From contig CM035362.1 in assembly GCA_020137815.1 (NCBI GenBank), positions 2,326,729 to 2,390,728 on the forward strand: DNA of 64,000 bases, given 5' to 3'. Below are positions 12,897 to 46,100 of this stretch, in pieces (the first letter of the stretch is position 1; every line of letters begins with the position of its first letter). Under the pieces are notes generated by a model, which saw only the letters and a list, made by a program, of their open reading frames with translations, was not told where the DNA came from and ran no database searches. The position numbers were made by a program, and so were the translations under genes. Source of the DNA: Hormiphora californensis (lineage: Eukaryota; Ctenophora; Tentaculata; Cydippida; Pleurobrachiidae).

Positions 12897-13619
12897 CGAA
12901 GATCATGAGAGGGCAAGTTAAACTTTGATCAAGTTTGCTAAAAAGATTTCTACTTATGGCTACTCAGTAAAATTGTTTCTGTGGCCTACGCAGAACGCCA
13001 GAACGGAATATTCACCAATTTCCAAGTCGAAGGAAGAGAGTTGGGCACGTTTCTCCCCTCTGTGTTCTCACACGAGAATCTGGCCACCTCCAGAGTCCAG
13101 ACTCTAGATTAGAAATCCAATTGGATGGGGATATATATGGAAAGTATGGGTATTATAAAAACTCTCCATTATATGTTCCCTAAATATAATTTATTATGTT
13201 CTAACTCTTGGGGGCGAAGAGATAGACGGTCGAATATCCGGTGTTTGGAGTTTCATAGTAAGTAAGTAGGTAGGAGTTTCATATTTTATTAGGTGTCATA
13301 TACTATACTGGAATCAGAAAGTTTCTGCAATGTAAAATAAACATTCTGCATGATGATGATCTGGGCCCCAGGGCCCTTCTCACGTACGGTAGATCGGGGG
13401 AGCTAGAACAAACTTCTAGAACTGCTTATTATATACCCTCTGTCAAAGCATTGGTGAGAACCACGGTCAGACTGTCAGACCAATATGCTCTGACCACAAT
13501 TCTCGCGCTCGAACTCAGAGCTTGTTGAGTTAGGGGAAAACTGTCTGGCCGTGGACCCCATCCGAGCACACTGTCGTGTATTTGAGGATCAGTTGAGGAT
13601 CAAATCGGGGTCTATGGTG

Positions 13620-13800
13620 CCTACAAATAGCTGGTGAACAAATCAGAGCGTGTTCTGTGGTTGTTTGAGTAAGGGGTGAACAAGTCAGAGCGTGATATTA
13701 TAAGTGCTCTGTGGTTGTTTGAGTAAGGGGTGAACAAGTCAGAGCGTGTTCTGTGGTTGTTTGAGTAAGGGGTGAACAAGTCAGAGCGTGATATAAAGTG
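13620..13800. repeat. Minisatellite, roughly 42-55-bp units
   Basis: Four copies share GGTGAACAAGTCAGAGCG and TGTTCTGTGGTTGTTTGAG. Unit length varies through a small ATATTATAAG-type insertion in alternate units. Confidence 0.8.
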
Positions 13801-14104
13801 TTCTGTGGTGCTTGAATGGTACCGGAGAAACTAAAATGTACCGCTAATTATTCCCACAATATGATAATTCGTTACATGAGAGAAATGACCGAGAATAATG
13901 AATCATGAGATCAGGCGACTGGCGAGATTGCGGTAAATCTTGTTTTCTCTGGGATATTGCAACCACTCAAGTGATTCACATGTTACATAATATGTTATAT
14001 TGTTACATATTATGTAGGAAATAACCTTGATTTATGTAATGCAAATGACGCTATAAATATCCGGTCATATTTAACCGCACTGTGTCTCTCCTGGACTTCA
14101 GTTG

Positions 14105-14320
14105 GCACCTTGGATAACTTCACCACGTACAATGCACCCTGGATAACTTCACTGCACGGGGCACCACGTACAACTGGTTACAAAGTCACCCCTGAATAAC
14201 TTCACTGCACGGGGCACCACGTACAATTGGTTACAAAGTCACCCCTGGATAACTTCACTGCACGGGGCACCACGTACAATTGGTTACAAAGTCACCCCTG
14301 GATAACTTCATCACGTACAC
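14105..14320. repeat. 53-bp minisatellite
   Basis: CCTG[GA]ATAACTTC starts recur at 14,191, 14,244 and 14,297, giving a 53-bp period; each unit contains GCACGGGGCACCACG and GGTTACAAAGTCACC. A degenerate unit precedes them. Confidence 0.85.
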
Positions 14321-15646
14321 TCGAGAACCGCAGTCAGGGCATCGACCTGACAACACTACCTAGACTTCACCACAGCGACCTGTCTAACTTGCGTCAGACC
14401 TGCGTCAGAAAGGGTCGAGGCGTACGGCACCAGACAGCTGAGACTGCCTGGATAACCACATACAGTCGGACCCCTATTTACCGAGATCCTCGGGGAAAGC
14501 CATTTTACAAAGTGAAGACTAGTAGTCGGGTGCAAACTAGACAATGTTTCCCTGCAAAACTGTAGTTTGAACGAAAAACTTGCTATACCACTGACCACTG
14601 TTTGGTAGCACAGTTCAGGGGTTTGTGGTGCCAGACAGAGAATCGAGGGGGTACAAACAAAATATTTCGTTATTTATGGTTGCAAAAAAAGGATTCTGAA
14701 ATCATGTTACATCATAGAGTTTACATTGCACTGAAATCATTGACTGACTTAATTTATCTCGACTTACTACACAGAAAACCTACACACACACATTTGTACA
14801 CACAAACAATTTCGCAATTTGGGCTAGCAAAGACTAGATCTGATCTAGTAGGTCATCTCACAACATGGTTTAAAAAGAGAGCAAGAGAGCGAAAGACTTC
14901 TACAACAGTCTGCTAAAAAACTTTTTCCCAATACAAGTCATTTCCTAGTCCTCTAAAATTCTCAACCTCTCTCTCTCTCCCAATTGTTCACAGGCTGTCT
15001 GATCAGGGTCATGCTGCTGGATCAGGTTTTCATGGGTTTCTACTCGCTGGAACCCTTGCCACTGTTCTCATTGGCTAGTAACACTCGGTAAAACCCAGTC
15101 CCCAGAGCCGTGGCCAGTTGGACAGCCATCGAGATAACAAACAGTACCCTGAGGGGGATATGAAGTGTGTTAGGAGATAACAAACAGTACCCTCAGGGGG
15201 AAATGAACATCAGTTAGGACTTAGGGCTGGGAGGGTGAATGCTACTGAATGGTGGCAAATCAGAGGGTACAGAGGATTTGGTATTTTTGTGTTGCAAAAA
15301 GGATTATAATGTTCATCAAACAAATGCAAATTCCAACTAACTCTAAATCCAACTAACTCTAAATCTAACTATTGATCGTGTTTAGAAACTGGGGCATGGT
15401 TTGATGTCTCCTGAGTTGGAGGGACTGCGAGGAATTCTGTCCGGTCAATGATCTCAGAAGGTATTTTAAAAACAAGCTATCTTACCAAGAGGAAGACTTC
15501 ATTGCGTTGGTGGGTCCTCTGTTCTCTCAAATCTTAGGGAGCTGGTGAAACAGATTTGTTGAGGTTGATTTGAAACTGAGCTATTGCTCTTAACTATCCC
15601 TCTATTTGTACTATCCATAATACATCTAACACCTTCATCTATCTCC

Positions 15647-15655
<9 letters not shown>

Positions 15656-15729
<74 letters not shown>

Positions 15730-15735
15730 TCGCTC
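15656..15735. repeat. (CT)n microsatellite
   Basis: About 75 bp of CT, preceded by a C run. Confidence 0.95.
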
Positions 15736-16412
15736 TATTGTTTGTATCGGGTCACTATATCACCACTTGTTATACCCTCCGTTATTTGTAACAAACAAGC
15801 ATCGTGTCTCTCCCACCGCGTACAAGCTATCTGTCTCTGTCTCTGTCTCCTCTCTCTTGGCTTGGTCTTGCGGAGAGGTGCGAGATGTTACGCGCGACAA
15901 CTTGAAGACAAAGAAATGGCGCGCGGCACATATCACGTGGTCACGACGCATCGCGAGATACGATGCGAAAAAGGGATCACAATATCACATGATATTGATA
16001 ACAAGATACCAGAGGTGTGATGCAGATGCTGCTTTTGCAGCAGCTTTTTTAAAGCGCTATTGGAATCGCTTGTAGGTGAGAAAAACTTGTGGGCTCACAC
16101 TTGTTGAGTAAGGGGTGGACCCTTTACTTTGTTGAGTAAAGCACACCGCATATTATTTCGCTCTCTATGTGCCGCTCTCTGTGAGGGTTCGTTGCCTTCC
16201 TCGACCATATTCATGATGTTGTAACATTAAAAGTGTCCGGTAGATCAAAGAAAAACCAGCGAATAAGGGGTGTTTCAAAAAAATCCAAACATCATAATCA
16301 ACATCAATTGGGTGTCCAGCTTTTTCACTGCCAGTGACTCTGACACAGTCACGAATTTATATACGGAAGTAGGCTCTCAATCATAAACAATCAATTAACA
16401 TATCTTTCACTC

Positions 16413-37024
<20,612 letters not shown>

Positions 37025-37965
37025 GATGGGATGTGGTTAGGCTTGTTAGGGGTGATGGGTATCGAGACCGAATTCATTAAAGGTTGACAAGACACCTAAA
37101 ACTTTTCGTCTATCGTCTTTTTTCGATTTATCATTAATTTTAGGCATTTTTTTCAGAATTTTTCGTCGTATAGAAAAAAATTCGAAAAGTGGGGTCTGCC
37201 GACATTGTCAGCACTGGGATTACTAGGAACGCTCACTGCGTCTCGCAAATCGAAATTCGCGTTTCCGGTTCTTCATAAGATAGCGACTTGATCTTGGTTG
37301 TGTTGGGTTTCCAACGCTACCAAGACGGTTTCTGTTTGTTATATTCTAACCCTCCCGAAACACAGTCTAGCTTAGAGTTAGAGTTTTCACTTTTCACTGC
37401 ATCCAACAAAATGAGTGTGATATGACTGTCAATATTGAAGACAATTAATTAATTAAACATTTCTTAGTGTGCATTAATAATTTGAATAGTACAAATAAAC
37501 ATAAATAATAACATAGAGGGTCCTGTACAGATTTTCTCTTTACTATCCCAATATAACTTGATTTTCTAATATATTATCCTCTCTCCAGCCTTTCAGGCGA
37601 GTCCATGTTGATGTCATATTGTTCAATCCAAATGGAACTCTGGTCACTGTAACAGTACAGCTGTAGGAGACAGTATCCAACCTCCTATCTTGACATTCCA
37701 GAACTCTTCCTTCTCTCTTGGTTATGTCGCAGAAATTAGTGAGTATTTTTTATGTTTTAACGGAAGAGAGGGTTGAGCTAGGCAATGAGTGTCATAACTG
37801 AACCTGTTCCTGCAATCTTCTAACTGCGTGGGTCGACGCGATGCTAAATCTTATCCTAGTGGCAGTACAGTTTTGCCTCACTCTCCGAGACATTGTCAGC
37901 TAATACAAGATCTAATTCTTACAATTTACTAATTCAGGAACATTAACCTGTGGAACAGTAACGTG
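37025..37965. other. Spacer between RhoGEF start and GPCR stop
   Basis: It should hold the RhoGEF promoter. The piece at 37,073-37,200 shares ATTAAAGGTTGACAAGA and ACTTTTCGTCTATCGT with a repeat at about 40,690-40,811 (inverted), so part of it is a dispersed element. No TATA-like site stands out. Confidence 0.5.
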
Positions 37966-39195
37966 TCAGGAACCATCTCTAAACGCGGTCGAGGAAACTC
38001 TAGCTGGTGTAGCGAGAGTGTTCGTCACCACATGGCTTATCTCCGTATCATTGGCTGTACTCTTCGCCCTTCTCAGCATTTTCCACCAGAATTGCCTAAT
38101 CGCTTTGATTCGTACAAAGTAGATACCAGGATTAATCGCAGAGTTGAGCGGAATTGCAATGGTTTTCTCACTTTTGTAGACGAAATTCCACCACGTCGAA
38201 GACGGCCGTTTTCCTTCCAATCGTAATATTATGCTAACAATGCTAACGTATCCGTTAAAGAAAATGGAAGCAATAGCTAAGATTATTGTTGTCTTGATCG
38301 CTGCTGATTGTTTAGACACCTTTCTGTCAGTTGGTCCAAGGGTCTGTTCTGTGGCTCTGATAGAGGCTAAAAGCTTAATCACAGTCAACAGTGTGCTGGT
38401 TACGAGAATAGCTACGATAGCGATAAAAACTGCAAGTCTGGAATATATGAACATAGCTTCTTCTGCATCACTACTAGGGGGTGTAAATAAATATTTAGGC
38501 CACATGAAATTGTAACCAGTAACGGCATTTCCTGTTGCCATAACGACCGCGTTTAGCACAAAAACAATCACAATTGGAGTCGGTTTGATCCTGTAAAATG
38601 GCATCCACACCCCGATAGTTCGACAAACGGACAGAATGATAGTTGCTAGTCCACTCAGCATGGCAGTAGTCCTTTCAGTGCTAAGAAGAGTAATGTATGT
38701 CACTACCCCTGCAATGTACAGTGTGCTTGGAGGTGAGTCCTGGACCTCATAAGTATCAGAAGAACGGAGTTCGTAGCGAACTACGATCCTGAAAAAGGTC
38801 GTCAAGCACAGGATCGCGTCAATAGTGTTAAGGAGAAGCAGCAAACGATTACCAAACGATCCTTTTTTCCTGTGGAAAATACACAAAATTAGCCATCTTA
38901 CTAGATATATTCATTTGGATCACATGTCAGACACATTCCTTTGGAGACCGGTCAAGCTCCAGATCGGATCACATTGGAGGATCTGATCCCACTCACCCAA
39001 GGATCGGATCACAACTGCCCCACAACAAACAGTTTACAATTTCCTGTAAGACTGAGTCTATACCTACCGTTCTTTTGTGACAAAGTATATGAAGGTGAGG
39101 GTGTTAGTAAGAACTCCAATTAATGCAATGGCCCCAGCAGAATATGTCCAGTTGAGACTGTTGTTCGTTGCAGCAACGGAGGTGTTCAATTTCAT
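37966..39195 (-). CDS. Class A (rhodopsin-like) GPCR, orphan, two exons
   Basis: Exons 39195-39068 and 38869-37966 join in frame (GT-AG, phase 2) to 343 residues. Exon 1 starts at ATG 39,195 with glycosylation sites N4, N12 and N15 and TM1 (IALIGVLTNTLTFIYF, with the conserved Asn). Further membrane segments: TM2 about 51-71 (LLNTIDAIL, Asp present), TM3 about 95-124 ending in CRT at 125-127 in place of D/ERY, TM4 139-156, TM5 183-208, TM6 233-257 without the usual CWxP, TM7 273-294 with NPGIYF for NPxxY. These mark a class A receptor. The tail (about 45 residues) is basic then Ser/Thr-rich. The ligand cannot be told from sequence. The gene lies between two signalling genes on the same strand. 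Confidence 0.8.
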
Positions 39196-40108
39196 AATGA
39201 GGTGCACTAAAAAGTGTGTTCTGTTCACTAAGACATGGGTGGAACATTATTACATCAAACATTGGAAGGACTTAATTCACGTGCAGATCGAGTTTTTTGA
39301 GCAATGTTCAAAAATATAGCTTTTTGGAAAGAGCTCAATCTCCTCTTTCCAATGAGCCCAAGGTTTTCAAAATTGTGCCAAAAAGTTGTTTTTCGACTTC
39401 TACAAAAGATTTTCGAAAATGATTTAAATTGTACCACTATCCCAAATTGTGGGTTTTAATTCCTCCAATTGCTGAGAACTTCTCAGTGAGAAGTAAACAG
39501 ATGATATGGGGCCACTACCGCGGTTACCATCGAGAGAAACAATTCCGGCAACCGCTAATGATAATTTATCTTGATGATGACATATATAATGGGTATTTAG
39601 AGTGAAGTGGGATAGAAAATCTGAGAGATAAAGGGGGAGGGATAGAAAGAGAGAGAAAGAAAGGGTGATGTTAGAACTCCAGTCTTTGATTGAAATACAT
39701 AATGGACTAAAGGATGATTAGCCAGGTTAAAGTGAGAGTGGACCGAATCAGAATTGGACAAGTTTGTTGTAGGTAGTAGAGATTAGCTCTCTGAGCATTT
39801 TGCGTTTTTGCCGCTCAAAATCGACCCACCCATCACTGAGTTATATACTCCATTTTTTTTCTGTTCACCCTCCAAAGTCGTGTGCGGAATTGTTTTGCGC
39901 GTTTATCACATGTTAACGTGTATCGCATGCCACAAAATTTTAAATTTCAGTTTTTGGGGAAACAGTTGGAAAAAATGGACTTTATTTTTGTTATGTTGGG
40001 AGAACTCCTGTTTAATCAGTATTATAACAACACAATCTGCTGATTCACCCGGGCAGGGAAAAATTAAAAACAGGGACATCAAAATGTGTTTAAAGGAAGG
40101 GAGAGAAA
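39196..40108. other. Spacer with truncated MITE
   Basis: It contains a partial copy (39,727-40,025) of the long-TIR element at 52,003-52,482, and a GA-rich stretch near 39,630. Nothing else is recognisable. Confidence 0.45.
39727..40025. mobile_element. Truncated copy of the TTAAAGTGAGAGTGGACC element
   Basis: Over about 115 bp it matches 52,003-52,117 (TTAAAGTGAGAGTGGACCG, GCATTTTGCGTTTTTGCCGC), and near its end TTGTTATGTTGGGAGAACTC matches about 52,117. The middle differs and the right TIR is missing. Confidence 0.65.
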
Positions 40109-43100
40109 TCAGCTATATAGATCATCTGGGAATCCAAACTAGAAGAGAGCGTGCCCGAGTAAAAACGAGGGAGAGCGGACTGAATCAACAGTGGAGAGGG
40201 AGGGGGAGAGAGAGAGAGCTAATGGGACTCAGCTGATTTAGCTAAGTTTTATAGCTTTTGGAGAATTGGATAGAGGGAGAGAGGGGAGGGAAGGGCGTTG
40301 TACTAATACAAACACAGTGTTTTACAGAGTAAAAGATGGTATCACAACCAGGGGTATGGTGGTATAAATCGGCCAAATGAAAAAATAAGGAATAACAGAA
40401 ATTGAAATAAAATTTAGTTTTATTTAAGAAATAACAAGAATTATTGCATTATGTATTCATATTGCGGTGTTTTCCCTGCCACATATGGATTTAAAGTTGA
40501 TGAATAAGCTTCAAAACTGGATTTCCTGATGAATTTTGTGCTCAAAGAGCATTTTTTGGCTGAGGTAAGGTAACTAGGGTATCCAAGCACGGCTTAGGAA
40601 AGTTGCATTTATGCCACAATGCGCGTCACACGTTTCATTGAAGTGGTTTATGAAGAAGCCTAGCAGGTAGCGGTGGACATGTGATATTATCCATCTATGT
40701 ACCTTCGGCATTCGCCCGGGCAGGGAAAAAATGATTAAAAACAATGATAAATCGAAAAAATACGATAGACGAAAAGTTTTAAGTATCTTGATTCTTGTCA
40801 ACCTTTAATAGACTACGGAAAGAAAGAAGGGGTTACACAAAAGACAGAGTTACACACAGTAGCGTGCAAGACATATCATGACGTGTGACAAAATGTACCT
40901 GGTCTGTTATGTACTCGTAGCTGTGTTCCCCCTGATCTTCACCCGGATAACAATCCAAACCCTCGACACCTAGAGAGTCATGAGGGGAATATAGATTTAG
41001 TCATGTGAAAATAGGTTCAGTTATCAGGCAACTTGCAGGTTATAATAGGGTAATAATACATAAACAGTCGGACCCCGATTTAGTGGCCCCCGATTTAGTG
41101 GCACCCCGATTTAGTGGCAGGATTTTTTTCCCCGAGGATGCCACTAAATCGGGGTCCGACTATATCTCAATTTAGACCAGTGCAGAAACAAAAAAAACGC
41201 ATGAAAATTTGAAAAACTGTGAAAGCAATCGCGATTCGATATTTCTTTGAAGGATCCCTCTCTCTACAAATTGAAAACAGAACGATAATGGTAGCTCGAC
41301 GATCACTTTAAATCCCGTATAGCGTGCATCAATCAATCAAAAAACTGAATCGAGGGATGAGTGACGTATGCTTGAGAGCATATTTGGGAAAGATAGACAG
41401 GGGATAGTATTAGAAGATGGTAATTACCAAAAAAGAAAATATATACTGCATTCATTATTTAACCGAATATAATATTAAGCTAGACGGCACTCAAAGGAAC
41501 GAAGGAATGAATCTATATTTTATCTCCTTACATTTTCTCTCCTTCTGCTCAAGAGTTGGGTTACACAAGTGTCCGATTCTAGAATGTAGTGTGTAGGAAG
41601 TTGAGAGAACACCGTACAATGAATATATTCATTTAGAATATACCTGGCTAACCTAATTACTTAGTGTATAATAAGGAGTGGTAGGGAGTTAGCTAAAGAT
41701 GTTCATGTGTCATACTAATGACCACATTTCACTGAACGGGAATGGGATTGGAAAATATCTATGAAGCCTGAAGGTAGCTAAGGTAATGAGATGTGACTAT
41801 GTGTTAGCACAAAATAACTAGCTGTGAAAATATTATTGGGTGTCTGGGAAAAGATAGAAAACCCCAGGAAAACGAGGAAGTATGAGAAGAAATGGTAGAT
41901 TGAATGGTAGAGCGAGCTAGCCGGGGGAGGCACGATGTACTATATCATAGAACGGACGGGAGCTATATTATTGTGTAGGGAGGTACGTGATGGTGCCTAA
42001 ATGTTTACCCATTTAATGCGTTGCGGCGAGTGTCAAGAGGCCTTGCATGCATTAGACGAAGAGTGTGACCTCTCTCCCTCGCTCTCTCCCTCTCCCTCCC
42101 TCTATCTCTCTATGCGTCGCCTCAAACCCAATCAATCATTGACCACTTTCAATCGCCCTAACTTTCAACTAATCTGTGATTTCACACCTGGCCGATATAC
42201 AAACAAACATCAGAAAAGAAAACAGGCCAATTATAATATTGAACTGTTTCTCTGAAGACCGTGACGATGTCTAAAACCGACTTGTTTTCTATAACATTAT
42301 TTTGTGAGAAAAACAATGGTGATTTACCAAGCCCTGTATCCCAGTATCCTACTGGCTACTGTCATTCCCGTTTTTAACAAAAGAGGGTCTGTGCAATAGG
42401 GGTTGCGAAGTTGAAAAATATTGTCTTCGAAAATTGTGTTAATTGGTATTCAGTGGGTAATTTTCTACTGATATACGAAGTTTCAGCCCAAACGGTTGAG
42501 CCACTTCGAATCGCAAAAGAGTGTGCAACTCAAGTACGAAATATCCGTTCAAACTGTCCTGCAGAAACAAACTTACTAGTGCAAACTATGAAGATAAGGT
42601 CCCGTGATCAAGTGAATTGTGTAATGTGTATAACTTGACACTTTCCTTTTTACTTTTGTGAGTTTTGGTTTCGCTCTTTCCAAACGCCCAATGATTTCCC
42701 GAATATCTAACATTCCCTCAGTAAAATCGAACAACACAAAAACTAACTTATCACAAACTTGAAACGCGCTTTGATATACAGTCGGACCCCGATTTAGGGA
42801 CCCCCATCTAGTGGCACCCTGATTTAGGGACAGGATTTTTTTTCCCCGATATAGGAAATTAACCCTATTTGACCCCTATTTGACCCCGATTTAGTGGACA
42901 CCCCGATTTAGTGGACAAGAGCCTTTCCCCCGAGGGTGTCCCTAAATCGGGGTCCGACTGTAGTAACAAAATGAAAAACTAACTTACCACATGGAAAAAT
43001 AAAACAAACCCAGATACTAACTAAAGTCGGATTTTTTGAAACTGTCACCCCAAAATGACCGCGCATGTGAAATTTATCAATTTTGATGCGCACACCACAC

Positions 43101-46100
43101 GTTAACATGTGATGTGACGCGCAAAAACATTCCACGCACGAAAAGGGGGGTGACAGTTTCAAAAAATCCGACTTTACTAACTTACCACAGGGAGTGATGG
43201 GTACTTCATACCCCTCCTCATCCACATCCTCTCTACTGGAACTACAGCTGAGATCCACACTGGAAACCATCTCTGAAGTACTTGTAGCAAACTGAACAAA
43301 GACACATTAGATAATGACCATATAAGGTGTGAGAACGGATGAATATACCTATATATGGTCATATGCCCATATATAATGGAATTGATTATACCGTTGAGTG
43401 AGAGGCTCGTCGTAAACAGTTGTTTGGGAGGGTGTTCCAGTAGAAGGTTTGGCTTCCACCCACAGAGGCAGACTTCCGGGTAAAGACCCCACTGGAACAA
43501 CTCTGAAACAGGATTGATTTGGAAACAAATTACAGAGAACAATGGAAACAATTCGATGAGAAGCATTTAACTAATTAATTAAATTAAGTATCTACCCGGT
43601 GGCGTGCAAGCTTGTTAATCCGCCTGATATTCTCGTAGCTAGTACCCCGTTTCGGGGGTGGTATGTCGTAGTGACGGCTGAAGAAAAGAAGTAGTAATCA
43701 AGACACAAGATATCACTAAGATCAGTCATTAGTTATCACTGTCACTCAACTCCAAACCATCCCCACTGGTCAAGGAATTAGCGTGTTCCCAATTTTGTCC
43801 CGGTCGCACGACATTTTTACCAAACTACACCTCTCTTCAAACACTCCAACTTTTTGCTCACCCAATCCACCCAAAAACTACTCTCACCCCGTGTTAGAAG
43901 ATAGAGAATGTGTACTGCTCAGATTATCATAATCATGGTTCAGATGATTGTCATAGAGGTGAATCGAGGAGGAGAGAAGGGAACTCCCGGTACCAGAATG
44001 GGCATCAGGAGGGGGTTGTTGGTGTCCCATGTTGTTGTCCTCCCCTCCTCCGTAGAGATCATCGTTTAGGTCAACCTAGAGACATGGTTGGAATTAGATC
44101 TGGAATTATTTGAAGGGGTCCAGCTCCTGAGGGGGGGGGGGGCTGAGGGGCAAGAGATGAATTATCTGGCAGTATGATTTAGGTCAGAAGGGAGTTGGGC
44201 TGCTTCTGACGGGGAGATGTCAAAGGGTTTGGATAATAGGGGTTGGATGAAGTTAAGGCCGGTAGTTTAACTTAACGTACCTCTTCAACCTGTAGATCCG
44301 ACACATCAACGGAGCTAGATCGGACATCATAAGAGAACTGGGGATGATGATCCTCGTGCTGTTTATCTCCCTCCCCTCCCTCAACCCCTCCGTGCTCCTC
44401 CTCCTCCATTTCGATAACATCATCTTCCTCCTCAATCTCTCCACCAACTGGAAAGGGGGAAACTTCGAACCCTGATTTACCCCCGAAGATCCCAGAAAAT
44501 CGGGGCCGAATATATTCGAATTAGAGCTACTTGTTTTGTTCAAACCGGGGCGCAGTGAAACATGCATGATCGAGCAAGGCAAAGAACTAAAAAAACACTC
44601 ACCACACTCATAACCATTTCGATCCATAATGTCATCGTAGTAGTGGCAGGACTCCCCTATTTCATTGTAGTTCGGTTCATAGTAATGATTCTCATCACTG
44701 GGGATGGAGTTTAAATGAAGGAACACAATCATTGTCACAAATCAAATTAAAGTGAAGTAAAAGTTACGAACGAAACAAGTATTTTTGCTTTTTCTGTATA
44801 TAGTAGAGCACTTTATATAGTAGAGCACTTTATCCAGACTTGTTTTGTTCAAACCCGGGGCGCGGGGAGGGAGGGTCGAACAAGGCAAATCCAGACTACC
44901 TCTCAACAAACAAGGAAGTAAAAGTTAGATAACTTTTGGTATCTAACTAACTATCGCCTGATGATTTGTTTCCCATCAGCTGGATTCCATGAAACAAGTG
45001 TTGCGTCCTAAACACAGCTGTATTATGTCGTTGTGGTATCTAACTAACTAAACTTACCCATCATCGCCATATAACTCCTCCAGCTCCCTGCTTTCGTTCA
45101 CTTGCACATTTGATGGGGCTATCTCTGGGAACTGAGGAAGGGGTTGTTTTTATCCTTATTTTATAATGGAGAAAGGGTCGAACTAGGCAAGGGTAAGTTA
45201 GAGGACAATCCCCTCCTGCAGCGAAATTTCAGTCTTCTTAACCCCCCCCCCCTCCTTCCAATCAGTTTTCTTACATTGTGATGCACCTCCACCTCCTCTT
45301 CTTCCTCTTCAGTTTTCTTTCTCTCCGGCTGAGGTTCCCCCATAACAAAGGGCGAAATATCACGTTGAAGAGACAAACAGGGCTTCCAGTTAGACGCCAG
45401 CAGAGGGTGAGCTGGTCTGAGTGGAACTGATAGTAAATCTTTAGGGGAGAGGGAGGAATGAGCACTTGAGGAACGGATGCTTGGAGTGTCATTTCGGGGA
45501 GGTGGGTCCATAGGAGGTGGGTCCATAGGAGGTGGTGGAGTTTCGGAGTTCTGGTGTTTTGGTATCTTTCTATCACAGTTCTCATAGTCACCACTGAAAT
45601 AATGATTTTGTCATTTAATAACTTGAAAGCACTGAAGCAACCCATCGACTATTATACTTATTAATCGTCACGACAAACAGAGGATAGTTGTATATAATTT
45701 ACCTGATATATTTGGGGACTGTAACCAGTGCTGAGTAGGTGTGTGTGACACGAGGTAGACTGCGGTAGTGTGGTGGAGGGGGTACCTGAGATAATATTTA
45801 GTTACTTTCTCCCAGTTGTTTCTTGGCCTGGGATTGGTTCCGGGGTGCATGCCAGCGCTGTGGTGATACAGAACTGGCATTGAACATTTCTAGTAGGGAT
45901 GGTTCTTACGATACTGCTACCCATTACGTGAAGTACTGCAAATTGACTGATAACGACCATCATGATATGACTGGTCCAGGACAAAAACAACTGAAAGGAA
46001 CTGTGGGTCTGCGCGGCGCGATTCAATCTAGCCAGGGCGCGCGCGGAGAACCCATGTCTTGTCTTACCGCGTGTTCCCGATTGTGCGATGGTCGGGATGT

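Noticed and set aside
15584-16075. 163-codon plus-strand frame after the CT tract
   Set aside because: It starts in a microsatellite and its tail has no recognisable domain; codon use is not gene-like. I cannot fully exclude a short exon there.
40574-40801. Minus-strand 75-codon frame
   Set aside because: It lies in the dispersed CCCGGGCAGGGAAAAA repeat and shows no domain or splice continuity.
40897-40969. Read-through ending of the scaffold after exon 26
   Set aside because: Reading past the exon 26 donor gives a stop after about 22 codons, but the GTACAT donor is good and a small exon at 40,138-40,109 ending in DDLYS continues in phase. I preferred the latter, with low confidence.
43392-43502. 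Alternative frame of scaffold exon 24 containing VYDEPL
   Set aside because: It looks attractive with the other tyrosine motifs, but needs phase 2 while the neighbouring exons require phase 0 on both sides. I kept the phase-0 reading.
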